From Syntrophales bacterium (GTDB lineage Bacteria; Desulfobacterota; Syntrophia; Syntrophales; UBA2210), in NCBI GenBank assembly GCA_023230565.1, contig JALNXD010000013.1, positions 15,792 to 79,791 of the forward strand: a DNA stretch of 64,000 nucleotides. The letters are read 5' to 3'. Below are positions 1 through 8,376 of the stretch, in pieces. The notes beneath the pieces were generated by a model that did not search any database, had not been told where the DNA came from, and saw only the letters and a program-made list of their open reading frames with translations. Made by a program: the position numbers and the translations under genes. Numbering within the stretch: the first letter of the stretch is position 1; each line of letters begins with the position of its first letter.

Positions 1-40
1 AGTACCGGACCTTTTGATTTTCCGTTCACTCACACACCCG

Positions 41-634
41 CTATTCTTCAAGGCATCTTTCAACAAATTCCCAGTTTATCAGACTATTCATGAAAGCCGA
101 AAGATAATCAGCCCGCCTGTTCTGATAATCAAGATAGTAGGCGTGCTCCCACACATCTATCGTAAGAAGCGGTTTCATCCCATGTGCGATCGGCGTGTCG
201 GCATTCGATGTTGTTACAATCTGCAGATTCCCGTTTTTCAGCACCAGCCATGCCCACCCGCTGCCGAATTGACCTGCAGCGGCAGTTTTTATTTTTTCAA
301 GAAACGAACTGTAGTTTCCGAAAGCCGAATCGATCATAGATGCAATTTCTCCTCGGGGTGAACCTCCTCCGCCCGGCTTCATGCACTGCCAGTAAAAAGA
401 ATGATTCCATGCCTGGGCCACATTGTTAAAAATTGCTTTTTTTTCAGTATCATCAAAGGTTTTTTCCAAAATGGCTGTTATGTCAAGTCTTTCGAATTCA
501 GTACCTTCTATTTTTGCATTTGCGTTCGACACATAGGTTGCATGGTGTTTTTCATAATGGAATTCGACAGTTTTAGATCCAATAAATGGCTCCAGCGCAT
601 TTTTTTCATAGGGTAAAGCAGCTCTTTCTATCAT
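41..634 (-). CDS. sodB: Superoxide dismutase, Fe type
   Basis: A 197-residue cytoplasmic enzyme (no signal peptide) that dismutates superoxide to peroxide and oxygen. The metal ligands are visible: a His in FHYEKHH near residue 27, a His in AWNHSFYW near 77, and Asp and His in DVWEHAYY near 160-164. Gln lies just before the second ligand (VAQAWNH), and the STSNxxTP-like site carries Ala instead of the Gln of MnSOD. This is the Fe-type pattern. Length is normal for the family. The ATG is preceded by AGAGAGGTGA. It stands alone, 84 bp downstream of nothing on its own strand and 84 bp from the next gene. An oxygen defence enzyme fits an anaerobe meeting occasional oxygen. Confidence 0.95.
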   Translation of the reverse strand: MIERAALPYEKNALEPFIGSKTVEFHYEKHHATYVSNANAKIEGTEFERLDITAILEKTFDDTEKKAIFNNVAQAWNHSFYWQCMKPGGGGSPRGEIASMIDSAFGNYSSFLEKIKTAAAGQFGSGWAWLVLKNGNLQIVTTSNADTPIAHGMKPLLTIDVWEHAYYLDYQNRRADYLSAFMNSLINWEFVERCLEE

Positions 635-718
635 GTCGTCACCTCTCTTTTCAAAATTAAGTGAAATAATTCCAGATTCATAAAACGCTCACTATTATTT
701 CCTTTTTACGCGCATTTT

Positions 719-1621
719 TCAGATATCGCTCATCACTTTCGGATGTTCCTCCTTATGCCGGGGCATTTCAAGCTGGATACCTGCTATCTCAAAGGAAATA
801 GCCCCATATTTACATGACTCCTGCATGCATTTTAAACATCGGATACAGTCAGGCTGGTTCGCACCTTCATAGAAACGCACTCCCATGGGGCAATTTTTGT
901 AACACTGCTGACAATGCACACATTTATCGGGATGATACACCATTTTAAATATGCTGAGCCTGTTAAACAGCGAATATATGGCTCCCAAAGGACAGATCAT
1001 CCGGCAAAAGGGGCGCCGAATAAAAACCATGAGAACTAAAAGAATAAGAAGAATTAAAACTTTATTAAAAAAAAGCCATCCCCATAAATGCCTTAATTGA
1101 GGTTGAAGCCCGCTCATTGGAATGCCCGCCTCCAGCGTCCCGGCGGCACACACATATTTACAGAACCAGGTTTGGCCATATCCGAATTCGTCTACTACAA
1201 AAAGAGGCAGGATAATGACAAAAAGACCCAGAAACACATATTTACCTGCGGTCAAAATTCGCGGAATTTCATATTTGCGAGATGGAATTTTAAAAACAAG
1301 CTCCTGGAAAAAACCGAATGGACAGAGCCAACCGCATGGCATTCGGCCGATCAGAGTGCCTATTAATCCCAGAAAACCTATCACATATAATCCAATATGG
1401 ATTCTTCCGGCCTGTATGCTCGGTCTGATATTTGCAAAAAGGGACTGCATTGCTCCCAAAGGACATGCACCTGTTGCTGCGGGACATGAATAGCAGTTAA
1501 GGCCGGGAACACAGATTGACTTCAATCTTCCCTGATAGAGATTTCTGGTCAGCGGAAAAAGCAAAAAGGCATTCGAAAGCAACGTCGCTGCGATTTGTAT
1601 CCATCTCCTGAAAACCAGCAT
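719..1621 (-). CDS. NapH/NosR-type membrane 4Fe-4S protein
   Basis: Membrane electron-transfer protein of the polyferredoxin family (NapH, NosR C-terminus, YccM). It shows about five hydrophobic segments, the CxxxCP-type motifs GRMPCGWLCPFGFF and RPFCRMICPLGAIYS, an N-terminal CVPGLNCYSCP cluster, and two ferredoxin-like clusters near the C-terminus (CVHCQQCYKNCP, CIRCLKCMQESC). I chose the ATG at 1621, which overlaps the stop of the upstream small CXXC gene as TGATG and gives the usual family start MLVFRRWIQ. An alternative in-frame ATG at 1669 would add 16 residues inside that gene. It is the last gene of a three-gene module with TlpA, so transfer of electrons to or from an exported thiol protein is likely but inferred. 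Confidence 0.85.
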   Translation of the reverse strand: MLVFRRWIQIAATLLSNAFLLFPLTRNLYQGRLKSICVPGLNCYSCPAATGACPLGAMQSLFANIRPSIQAGRIHIGLYVIGFLGLIGTLIGRMPCGWLCPFGFFQELVFKIPSRKYEIPRILTAGKYVFLGLFVIILPLFVVDEFGYGQTWFCKYVCAAGTLEAGIPMSGLQPQLRHLWGWLFFNKVLILLILLVLMVFIRRPFCRMICPLGAIYSLFNRLSIFKMVYHPDKCVHCQQCYKNCPMGVRFYEGANQPDCIRCLKCMQESCKYGAISFEIAGIQLEMPRHKEEHPKVMSDI

Positions 1622-1767
1622 CAGCCGATACCCATACAGCTGAGGCACAGGCTGACGGCCTTTTCCCATACCGCTGAAGTTTCACCGGTGTTTATACCGA
1701 AAAGGATCAATAAAATAAAAAAAGCAATGAGGTAAAAATTAATTTTACCGTATATTCCCTTCGGCAT
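1621..1767 (-). CDS. Small CXXC membrane protein (CD1871A-like)
   Basis: A 48-residue protein with one hydrophobic segment (YLIAFFILLILFGI) followed by a short tail ending SLCLSCMGIG. This layout and the C-terminal CxxC-x-GIG signature match what I recall of the CD1871A-family CXXC proteins. The ATG at 1767 has a good ribosome site (AGGAAA about 7 bases upstream). An in-frame upstream ATG at 1839 is less likely because it would run into the TlpA gene. The stop overlaps the next start (TGATG), so translation is probably coupled. Position between TlpA and a polyferredoxin suggests a redox relay peptide. Its biochemical role is unknown. Confidence 0.8.
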   Translation of the reverse strand: MPKGIYGKINFYLIAFFILLILFGINTGETSAVWEKAVSLCLSCMGIG

Positions 1768-1823
1768 TGCTATTTCCTGACAGTGGGAGTTTTTTTGAAA
1801 ATTTCCCCGGTTTTGTATCCCCG

Positions 1824-2345
1824 TTATTTTGATCCGCATTCTCCAAGAAGGGAAACGACTTTATTTATAAGCACTTTTTCAGGACGACGACCGAGGATAT
1901 TCTCAATTATTTTTCCGTTTTTCGCGACCATGATTAACGGAATACCCGATATTCCAAAGGCCGTTGTCACTTTCTCGCCTCCCCAATATATCGGAAACGT
2001 AAGATTCATTTTGTCCACCAGCGGTTGAATCGCGGAAGGTCCGCCCACATCGAGACTTACTCCAATGATTTTGAGACCTTTTGCACCATAGGTTTCATGA
2101 AGCTTCTGGAGTGTCGGCAACTCCGCGCGGCAAGGAGCACACCACGAGGCCATTGCAACAATAAGAAGAGGACAATCCCTATTTTTTATGATAGCTTCCA
2201 AACCCTTGGGATCAATAGGAATTACTGTATTTTTGCCTGTTTCCGCCCACGCCTCGCTATGTAATCCGGCCACGCACACACACAATGTTATCATAATTGC
2301 TATCAGAAGCGCTGTACGCATATATATCTTCATAAACTTCCTCAC
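1824..2345 (-). CDS. TlpA/ResA-like exported thioredoxin
   Basis: A 173-residue thioredoxin-fold protein with an N-terminal signal or anchor (hydrophobic about residues 10-28, then HSEAWAE). The active site is WCAPC near residue 68, preceded by LLIVAMAS. The cis-Pro loop is seen as GISGIPLIMV. TlpA-type proteins reduce or exchange disulfides outside the cytoplasmic membrane, for example in cytochrome c maturation. The next genes are a small CXXC protein and a membrane 4Fe-4S protein, which could feed reductant to it. That partnership is inferred from gene order. A 215-bp gap separates it from the gene upstream. Confidence 0.88.
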   Translation of the reverse strand: MRKFMKIYMRTALLIAIMITLCVCVAGLHSEAWAETGKNTVIPIDPKGLEAIIKNRDCPLLIVAMASWCAPCRAELPTLQKLHETYGAKGLKIIGVSLDVGGPSAIQPLVDKMNLTFPIYWGGEKVTTAFGISGIPLIMVAKNGKIIENILGRRPEKVLINKVVSLLGECGSK

Positions 2346-2560
2346 ATGTAATATCAGACAATCATCCGGGCAGCCGATACTTGTTTCGACTGTCCCTCGA
2401 TGTCTTCCGGCTGTCCAACTGAATCGAATATGGACAGGTGTTCAGACTACCTTATTTTAAAAGGAATATCAAGGCAGACTATTCGCCTTAAAACCATCGA
2501 CTGATGTTTAATTGAAGCACTCGATTTTACATGCCTATTGCCGGCAAATGACGATCCGAC

Positions 2561-4450
2561 TCATTTCCTTTGCGTCGATTGGCTCTTTTTATCCTCGTAC
2601 ATTCGCTGATCAGCTTCGCTTAAAACTTCCGACAATTTCATTTCCCTGGCAGGATCCCAGAAAGCCGCCCCTATAGCGAGAGTAACCTCGAAATCGAAAA
2701 GCCCCTTTTCTTCATTCCATAGCTTGACGGCTTTTCGGATCCTCTCTACAATTATCGGGATTCCATCACCAGTTTCCGGCAGAATAATGAGAAATTCATC
2801 TCCGCCATAACGAATTAAAATATCCACGTCGCGTATCTGACCCTGCAGCAATTTTGCAATTTCCTGCAGGACGTAATCACCCATCTGATGACCGAGATCA
2901 TCATTTATGAATTTGAACCGATTCACATCGATCATCAAGAAACCCACTGAATGACCATATCGCAGGGAGCGCTTGAGTTCCGAATCGATCACCTGGTCGA
3001 AATACCGTCTGTTATATGCTCCCGTAAGCGGATCATGAATCGCTTCCTTCTGCAATTCATCCTGAAGCGCAATCCGCTTCAACGCCTCAGCTGCATGCCG
3101 GAGAAGAAGCCCCAGAAGTTTCGAATCGTTATCAGTAAAAACTCCGTTCTGTTTTGAAAACATCTGAAATACGCCATGATCACCGATAGGGGCGCTCATG
3201 AGCGAGGTAAATCCTGTTTCCTCAGGACCGCAATTCTCGCCATCCAGCCAGTACGTCTTCTGTATGCGATAGGTTTTAGCCGCAAGATTTTCCTCTTTCG
3301 GAGAAACAGCTTCAACCGAAACGGATTTCATCTGCTTTGACATTGCTTTCGGTACCAGATATCCATCATCTGCAATATAGATAACGCAAAAAGGAGTTGC
3401 GAAAACCTCTTCAGCGACTCCGATTGTAATATCGAAAACATCATTTTGCAAAGAAAGGGTCTGCATTCTGTGAGCGGCGCTATGCAGCCGCTCGATTTTC
3501 TGGTTTGCTGTCATCAATGCCTCTTCGGCCCTTCTTCTCTCCGCAATTTCCATTTCGAGTCTTTGATTTTGTTCTTTTGCTTCCCGAAGATGTTTTTCTA
3601 CTTTTGAATAGAGTAAAGCATTTTTTATTGCAAATCCTATTTCTCCTATCATAATGGAAAGAATTTCTTCATCATCTCCGGTATAGCCGTTTTTTTCATC
3701 TGTATACTCGAGATTCAGCACACCCACTGCCACATTGTCCACTATAATCGGAATTGCAAGCAAAATCGATTCATCCGGAGTGCACACTTCATCTTTGTTC
3801 ACGCTTTCAGTTTCTTTATAAACAGCATCTTTCTTTTCACACGCCGCCCGGGACAGTATACGACAGCGATCCAGAAAAGCCTGCTTTCCGTGCGCATCTG
3901 TTCCAAATGCCCTGATCAGGGTAAAATCATCTTCCGATACGGAAAACACAGCTCCGGAATGTGCTCTCGAAAGCACCATAGCCTTTTCCAGAACAATGTC
4001 GAGGAGTTCATCTATTTTCAAGGTCTTACTCGCCAGCTCGATTACTTCTCCTATTGTTTTGAGTTCCAGTATCCGTTTGTTGGATTCACGGTTCGACCGG
4101 TCGAGTTTCTTTACAAGCCCTCTGAATGAATTTGTTATTTCATCCAATTCCTCTAAATCGGATTTACCGGCCAGCACTTTGTAGTTCCCGGTTTCTGCGG
4201 ATGTTTTCAGTACATTTGCAAAAGAAAATATATCTTCAAAGGTCCGCCTCAGAATTATAAAGCCGGAGAGAATCAAAAGTAGAACCAAAGAAAAGACAAG
4301 AACCTGAGGAAGACGAAAAATGATACCATCTTTATAAAATAAGTAGGCAATAATCAAAAAGGGAAGCACAAAAGTGAGGCTGCCGATAATGAGGAATCGG
4401 TATTTAAGTCCCCTTTCGGATTGTTTTTTCATCAAAAGCTCTGATTTCAT
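2561..4450 (-). CDS. Diguanylate cyclase with two GAF-like domains
   Basis: Membrane sensor of about 629 residues. Order: two transmembrane segments near the N-terminus, a HAMP-like linker, a GAF domain (about residues 145-280), a coiled coil (EKHLREAKEQNQRLEMEIAE), a second GAF-like domain, and a C-terminal GGDEF domain. The active-site GGDEF is intact near residue 550, and the inhibitory I-site RxxD (RDVD) lies five residues before it. Active, product-inhibited synthesis of cyclic di-GMP from GTP is therefore expected. The chosen ATG has AGGA about 7 bases upstream. A TTG 78 bp further up could extend it. No neighbour shares its strand closely, so it is probably monocistronic. Confidence 0.9.
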   Translation of the reverse strand: MKSELLMKKQSERGLKYRFLIIGSLTFVLPFLIIAYLFYKDGIIFRLPQVLVFSLVLLLILSGFIILRRTFEDIFSFANVLKTSAETGNYKVLAGKSDLEELDEITNSFRGLVKKLDRSNRESNKRILELKTIGEVIELASKTLKIDELLDIVLEKAMVLSRAHSGAVFSVSEDDFTLIRAFGTDAHGKQAFLDRCRILSRAACEKKDAVYKETESVNKDEVCTPDESILLAIPIIVDNVAVGVLNLEYTDEKNGYTGDDEEILSIMIGEIGFAIKNALLYSKVEKHLREAKEQNQRLEMEIAERRRAEEALMTANQKIERLHSAAHRMQTLSLQNDVFDITIGVAEEVFATPFCVIYIADDGYLVPKAMSKQMKSVSVEAVSPKEENLAAKTYRIQKTYWLDGENCGPEETGFTSLMSAPIGDHGVFQMFSKQNGVFTDNDSKLLGLLLRHAAEALKRIALQDELQKEAIHDPLTGAYNRRYFDQVIDSELKRSLRYGHSVGFLMIDVNRFKFINDDLGHQMGDYVLQEIAKLLQGQIRDVDILIRYGGDEFLIILPETGDGIPIIVERIRKAVKLWNEEKGLFDFEVTLAIGAAFWDPAREMKLSEVLSEADQRMYEDKKSQSTQRK

Positions 4451-4804
4451 ACTATTCCTGTCAAAACAACGGGCTTTCAGGATAAAAGGAGAAAGCTTTT
4501 TCTTATACCGATTTTTCCCTGATGTCAATATTGACGGCTTCTCAAAGAGTATCTTTCCGTCAAATGCATGAATCGATCCATAAATACCTCTGGATGCTCA
4601 ATTCTGGTCAGGCAAACGAATGGGAAAAGAGAAAATCTTTTATGATGGGACAGAACGCACAACGAAACATGTGAGTTTTTTACAACGCCGTTGATATAGA
4701 ATCATTGTAACCACATTCACAATATATTGCTTGTTGTTGACACGGAATCCATCTTGAATTACAAATACACAAAATCTTGTCTCAAGGAGCACGAAATAAC
4801 GGCG
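4451..4804. other. Intergenic region with the HMA gene promoter
   Basis: This gap of about 350 bases separates the diguanylate cyclase start (minus strand) from the HMA selenoprotein candidate (plus strand). It is AT-rich and holds a plausible sigma-70 promoter at 4737-4765. I see no convincing gene here. Confidence 0.5.
4737..4765 (+). promoter_or_regulatory. Sigma-70 promoter for the HMA gene
   Basis: TTGACA at 4737-4742 and TACAAA at 4760-4765 are separated by exactly 17 bases. Transcription would start near 4772, about 33 bases before the ATG at 4805. A live-looking promoter argues against the gene being simply dead. Confidence 0.6.
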
Positions 4805-5113
4805 ATGAAGAAAAGGCTGTGGTTTCTTATATTGTCTATCCCGTTTCTCCTGTTCTTTTGTCCTTCCGGTCTTCATTCTGCCGAAAAGCAGGTATCGCTG
4901 AAGGTAGAAGGCTGCTGGACCTGACGCGGAGAATACAAGATAAGGTCTATCTTGATAAGAACAAAAGGAATCGTCGATTTCAAAGACGATGCCAAGGAAA
5001 AGAAAATTGCCATTGTCTTCGATGATGAAAAAACCACTCTCGAAATCATCGTAGCGGCCATCGAAGGCGAGGGATTTCAGGTACTGGAAACCACGGAGAA
5101 GCCGGACCGGTGA
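4805..5113 (+). CDS. Exported HMA-domain protein, probable selenoprotein (CxxU)
   Basis: One reading frame of 103 codons with an internal TGA at codon 40 (4922-4924). The N-terminus is a signal peptide (MKKRLWFLILSIPFLLFF, cleavage probably after HSA), followed by KQVSLKVEGCWT, then the TGA. The same frame continues as the rest of a heavy-metal-associated fold (GIVDFKDD, IAIVFDDEKTTLEIIVAAI, GEGFQVLE) to a TGA stop at 5111-5113. Read as selenocysteine, the motif is C-W-T-U. The family's usual second metal Cys position is Gly here. A 7-bp hairpin sits 11 bases after the TGA, as bacterial SECIS elements do. The ribosome site AAGGAG is unusually far (15 bases) from the ATG. A nonsense-mutated pseudogene remains possible. 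Metal or mercury handling is inferred from the fold only. Confidence 0.65.
4936..4954 (+). promoter_or_regulatory. bSECIS-like hairpin after in-frame UGA
   Basis: Perfect 7-bp stem CAAGATA/TATCTTG (4936-4942 with 4948-4954) closing the five-base loop AGGTC. The loop begins 19 bases after the TGA and has G as its second base. Both features fit the general bacterial SECIS model (loop roughly 16-37 bases downstream, a G among the first loop bases). Seen directly. Recognition by SelB is inferred. Confidence 0.6.
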
Positions 5114-5221
5114 CGGACCAACCACGCCTATCACCCATATCCATGCCCATTGCCCAAAATCCAACCGGCCGAAGGCCGCTAACCCGAAACTCGGAACGCG
5201 GAACACGGCACCGCTTTTAAG

Positions 5222-7909
5222 CTAATGCGCCGCCTCGTCCCAGTTCTTTCCGCTTCCCACATTGACGACGATTGGTACCTTCAACGCGATAACCCCCTCC
5301 ATGAACCCTTTCACCTGCGACAGGATCTCCTCCTTTTCCTGCAACGGGACTTCGAAGACCAGTTCGTCATGGACCTGCATTATCATATGCGTTTTGTAAG
5401 AGTTTTTTTCGAGATGGTCTGCAATGCGAAGCATGGCCAGCTTGATCAGATCCGCCGCCGTCCCCTGAATCGGCGTATTGATCGCCGTCCGTTCCGCAAA
5501 TTGCCTCATCATGGCATTGGAACTTCTGATCTCCGGCAGGTATCGCCGCCGGTTCATGAGCGTGGATACGAAACCGTCCCGCTCTGCCTGGGCAAGAGTA
5601 TCGTCTATGAACGTCTTGACTCCGTCAAACCGATGGAAATACTGATCGATGTACGCTTTCGCCGTTTTCTGCGGGATGTCCAGTTCCCTGGCGAGACCGA
5701 AAGGGCTCATGCCGTAAATGATTCCGAAATTGATGACTTTGGCGCGGCGCCTCATCTCCCCGTTCACCATTTCAGGGAAGACCCCGAAAACGGAGGAGGC
5801 CGTTTTGCGATGGATATCTTCATTGTCTTCGAATGCCCGTATCAGTTCCTCGTCTTCCGAAAGGTGGGCCAGTATGCGCAATTCTATCTGGGAATAGTCG
5901 AAGGAAAGGAGTTCCCAGCCCTCCGGCGCCACAAAGGCCTGCCTGATGCGCTTCCCCTCGGCGGTGCGGATGGGAATATTCTGCAGATTGGGGTTGCTGC
6001 TGGACAGCCTTCCCGTTGCCGTTACGGTCTGATTATAGGAGGTATGGATCCTTCCCGTCCGCCGGTTCACCAGCGCCGGGAGCACGTCCACATAGGTCGA
6101 GCGCAGTTTTTCGTAGCTGCGGTATGAAAGGATTTCGGCAGGCAGCTCGTATGAGCGGGCGAGCTGCGTCAGAACCTCCACATCGGTCGAATAACCGTCC
6201 TTGGTCTTTCGTCCCCTCGGAAGTCCCAGTTTATCGAAAAGGATACCCTGAAGCTGCTTGGGAGAATTTATTTTAAAGTGCTCCCCGGCGAGCCGGTATA
6301 TTTTTTCTTCCGAAACCGCCAGAAGCTCTCTCAAGTCCCGGGAGAGTGCGCATAAACGGGAAACGTCGACCAGCACGCCATGGGCCTCCATGGAGGCGAG
6401 CACTTTAATGAGCGGCATTTCGACAGTCCTGAAAAGTTCCCGAAACCCTTCGGCTTCTATTTCCTCGTCGAGGAGCGGAACGAGACGCCGTATCGTATCG
6501 GCGCTCGAGCAGATACAGGCGGCCGTTTTTTCAACCGGCACCGCCTTAAGTGAAATGGCCCTCGCGCCTGTTCCGGTAAGATCGCTGCAGGCGCGGATAT
6601 CCTGATTCAAGTACTGCCGTGAAAGTACGGGGAGGCTGTAATCCCGCCTGGAGGGATCGAGCACGTAGGCCGCCACCATTGTGTCAAAGACAAATCCCTC
6701 CACTTCCAGGCTTCTTTCGGATAGAAGCAGAAAGGCTCTTTTGGCATCGTGACTCCACTTTTTGATTCCGCCGTCTTTCAGCAGGGGAGCGAGCTTTGCA
6801 AAAACGATATCAAAGTCCAGGCCGTCATCTATTCCGGCCCGGCGAAAAGGAATATAGCAGGCTTCGCTTTTGTCCACGGAAAGGGCCAGCCCCAGGATTT
6901 CCGCTTTTCCCGATTCGCCGGGTTCCGCCAATGTGAATTCGAAGGCGAATCCCTTCGCCTTTTGTAAACCTTCGATACATTCGTCGAATTCATCCATTGC
7001 AGAAACAATGTGGCAAACCGCGTCCCCTATCTCATCTTCGCCCTTTATCTGCTGAATCAGCGATGAAAATTCGAATTCGGCAAAAAGATCCTTAAGTTCC
7101 GACACATCCGGTTCCCGAACCGCAAGATCTTCCAGGGGGACCTCGAGATCGAGGTCGGTTTTTATGGTGGCCAGTTCTCTGCTTATTCGGGCCTGTTCGG
7201 CAAATTCCTCCATATTATGCCGAACGCGGGCGTTCTTTATTTTATCCAGATTCTGCAGGATGCCCTCCAGCGACCCGAAGTCAATGACAAGCTTCTGCGC
7301 CGTTTTTTCACCGATACCGGGAACGCCCGGAATGTTGTCCGAGGTGTCGCCGGCCAGGCCCAGAATCTCGACCACCTTCTCCGGCCCTACGCCGAAGCGC
7401 TCCTTTACACCCTCCACATCATAGGATTTATCCTTCATTGTATCAATCATGGAAACTTTGCCTGACAGAAGCTGCATCAGATCCTTGTCGCCCGAGACGA
7501 GAACGATTTGAAGCCCGTCATATCCTTCGTACTTCTTCACAAGGGTACCGATAATATCATCGGCTTCAATTCCCGGCAGTTCGAGACAGGCGATTGAGAA
7601 GGCCTGTATCACTTTCTTTATAAAAGGAATCTGCATGCTCAATTCGTCAGGCATGACGGTCCTGTTCGCCTTGTATTCATTGTAGGCTTCGTGGCGAAAA
7701 GTCGGTCCTTTGGAATCGAATACGACCGATATGTAATCGGGCTTCCGTTCCCGGCAAAGTTTCATGAGCATATTGGTGAACCCGTAAATGGCATTGGTGG
7801 GGAATCCCTTAGAATTGCTCAATTCGCGGATTGCATAGAAGGCTCTGTAGATATAATTACTCCCGTCAATAAGCATCAGCGTTTTCGTATGATTGGATTT
7901 TTCCGCCAT
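5222..7909 (-). CDS. polA: DNA polymerase I
   Basis: An 895-residue replication and repair polymerase. Order: N-terminal 5'-3' flap exonuclease (LMLIDGSNYIYRAFYAI, VSGDKDLMQL, GVPGIGEKTAQKL), a 3'-5' exonuclease-like domain, and the polymerase domain (motif A FDYSQIELRILAHL, finger helix RRRAKVINFGIIYGM, motif C MQVHDELVFE). The proofreading residues are degenerate: the DxE of Exo I reads FAFEFTLAE, and the Exo II and Exo III aspartates are not at their places. It probably cannot proofread, as in several other bacterial lineages. The ATG has AAAGGTG upstream. It lies 14 bp after the Ahb decarboxylase gene and is probably co-transcribed with the heme cluster. Confidence 0.96.
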   Translation of the reverse strand: MAEKSNHTKTLMLIDGSNYIYRAFYAIRELSNSKGFPTNAIYGFTNMLMKLCRERKPDYISVVFDSKGPTFRHEAYNEYKANRTVMPDELSMQIPFIKKVIQAFSIACLELPGIEADDIIGTLVKKYEGYDGLQIVLVSGDKDLMQLLSGKVSMIDTMKDKSYDVEGVKERFGVGPEKVVEILGLAGDTSDNIPGVPGIGEKTAQKLVIDFGSLEGILQNLDKIKNARVRHNMEEFAEQARISRELATIKTDLDLEVPLEDLAVREPDVSELKDLFAEFEFSSLIQQIKGEDEIGDAVCHIVSAMDEFDECIEGLQKAKGFAFEFTLAEPGESGKAEILGLALSVDKSEACYIPFRRAGIDDGLDFDIVFAKLAPLLKDGGIKKWSHDAKRAFLLLSERSLEVEGFVFDTMVAAYVLDPSRRDYSLPVLSRQYLNQDIRACSDLTGTGARAISLKAVPVEKTAACICSSADTIRRLVPLLDEEIEAEGFRELFRTVEMPLIKVLASMEAHGVLVDVSRLCALSRDLRELLAVSEEKIYRLAGEHFKINSPKQLQGILFDKLGLPRGRKTKDGYSTDVEVLTQLARSYELPAEILSYRSYEKLRSTYVDVLPALVNRRTGRIHTSYNQTVTATGRLSSSNPNLQNIPIRTAEGKRIRQAFVAPEGWELLSFDYSQIELRILAHLSEDEELIRAFEDNEDIHRKTASSVFGVFPEMVNGEMRRRAKVINFGIIYGMSPFGLARELDIPQKTAKAYIDQYFHRFDGVKTFIDDTLAQAERDGFVSTLMNRRRYLPEIRSSNAMMRQFAERTAINTPIQGTAADLIKLAMLRIADHLEKNSYKTHMIMQVHDELVFEVPLQEKEEILSQVKGFMEGVIALKVPIVVNVGSGKNWDEAAH

Positions 7910-7923
7910 GTAATCACCTTTTT

Positions 7924-8376
7924 TTAAAGCTCGAAGGTCGCCTTTATCTTGAACGTGCGGCAGGCGGGCATATCGAGGATATCGGAAATACCTGTCTGTG
8001 CGGCGATTTCGGCAATGATGCGCTCGATTTCTTCCCTTCCGGGTGCGATGAGGGTAAACCAGATGTTGTAGTCATGATTTCTGCGGTAGTTGTGGGTGAT
8101 GCCCGGATAGGCATTTACCGCGGAAACAAAGGAATTTACCCTGTCTTCCGGCACACGGGCGGCGCAGAGGGTGCCGGCATAGCCCAGTTTCTCCCTATCG
8201 AAGACCGCGCCGATCCGCCGGATGATTCCCTCCTCCTTCATTCGCATGATCCGCCTGTAGGCTTCGTCTTCACCGATTCCCGCCTTTTCGCCGATTGCGG
8301 CGTAGGGATCCGGTTCAACGGGAAAATCGTCCTGAATGATATTCAGGATTCTTCGATCGATTTCATCCATTATCAT
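7924..8376 (-). CDS. Siroheme decarboxylase subunit (AhbA/AhbB, Lrp-like)
   Basis: A 150-residue Lrp/AsnC-like protein: N-terminal helix-turn-helix (DEIDRRILNIIQ, RRIMRMKEEGIIRRIG) and a C-terminal ligand-binding half with THNYRRNHDYNIWFTL, a signature of the NirDLGH/Ahb family. AhbA and AhbB together decarboxylate siroheme to 12,18-didecarboxysiroheme. I cannot decide which subunit this is, and only one is encoded in the window. The start overlaps the ahbD stop as TAATG. An in-frame ATG six bases on (8370) is better spaced from AAGGA. The position directly after ahbD makes the heme role far more likely than a transcriptional regulator. Confidence 0.85.
   Translation of the reverse strand: MIMDEIDRRILNIIQDDFPVEPDPYAAIGEKAGIGEDEAYRRIMRMKEEGIIRRIGAVFDREKLGYAGTLCAARVPEDRVNSFVSAVNAYPGITHNYRRNHDYNIWFTLIAPGREEIERIIAEIAAQTGISDILDMPACRTFKIKATFEL

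Noticed and set aside
4640..5206. A 188-codon minus-strand frame opposite the HMA gene
   Set aside because: Residue composition is unnatural, no ribosome site or family is seen, and it is antisense to the better supported HMA reading.
5225..6127. A 300-codon plus-strand frame inside polA
   Set aside because: Antisense shadow of a GC-rich, fully conserved polymerase gene.
7924..8376. Amino-acid-responsive Lrp/AsnC regulator
   Set aside because: The Lrp-like fold is shared, but the NYRRNHDYNIWFTL signature and overlap with ahbD point to siroheme decarboxylase.
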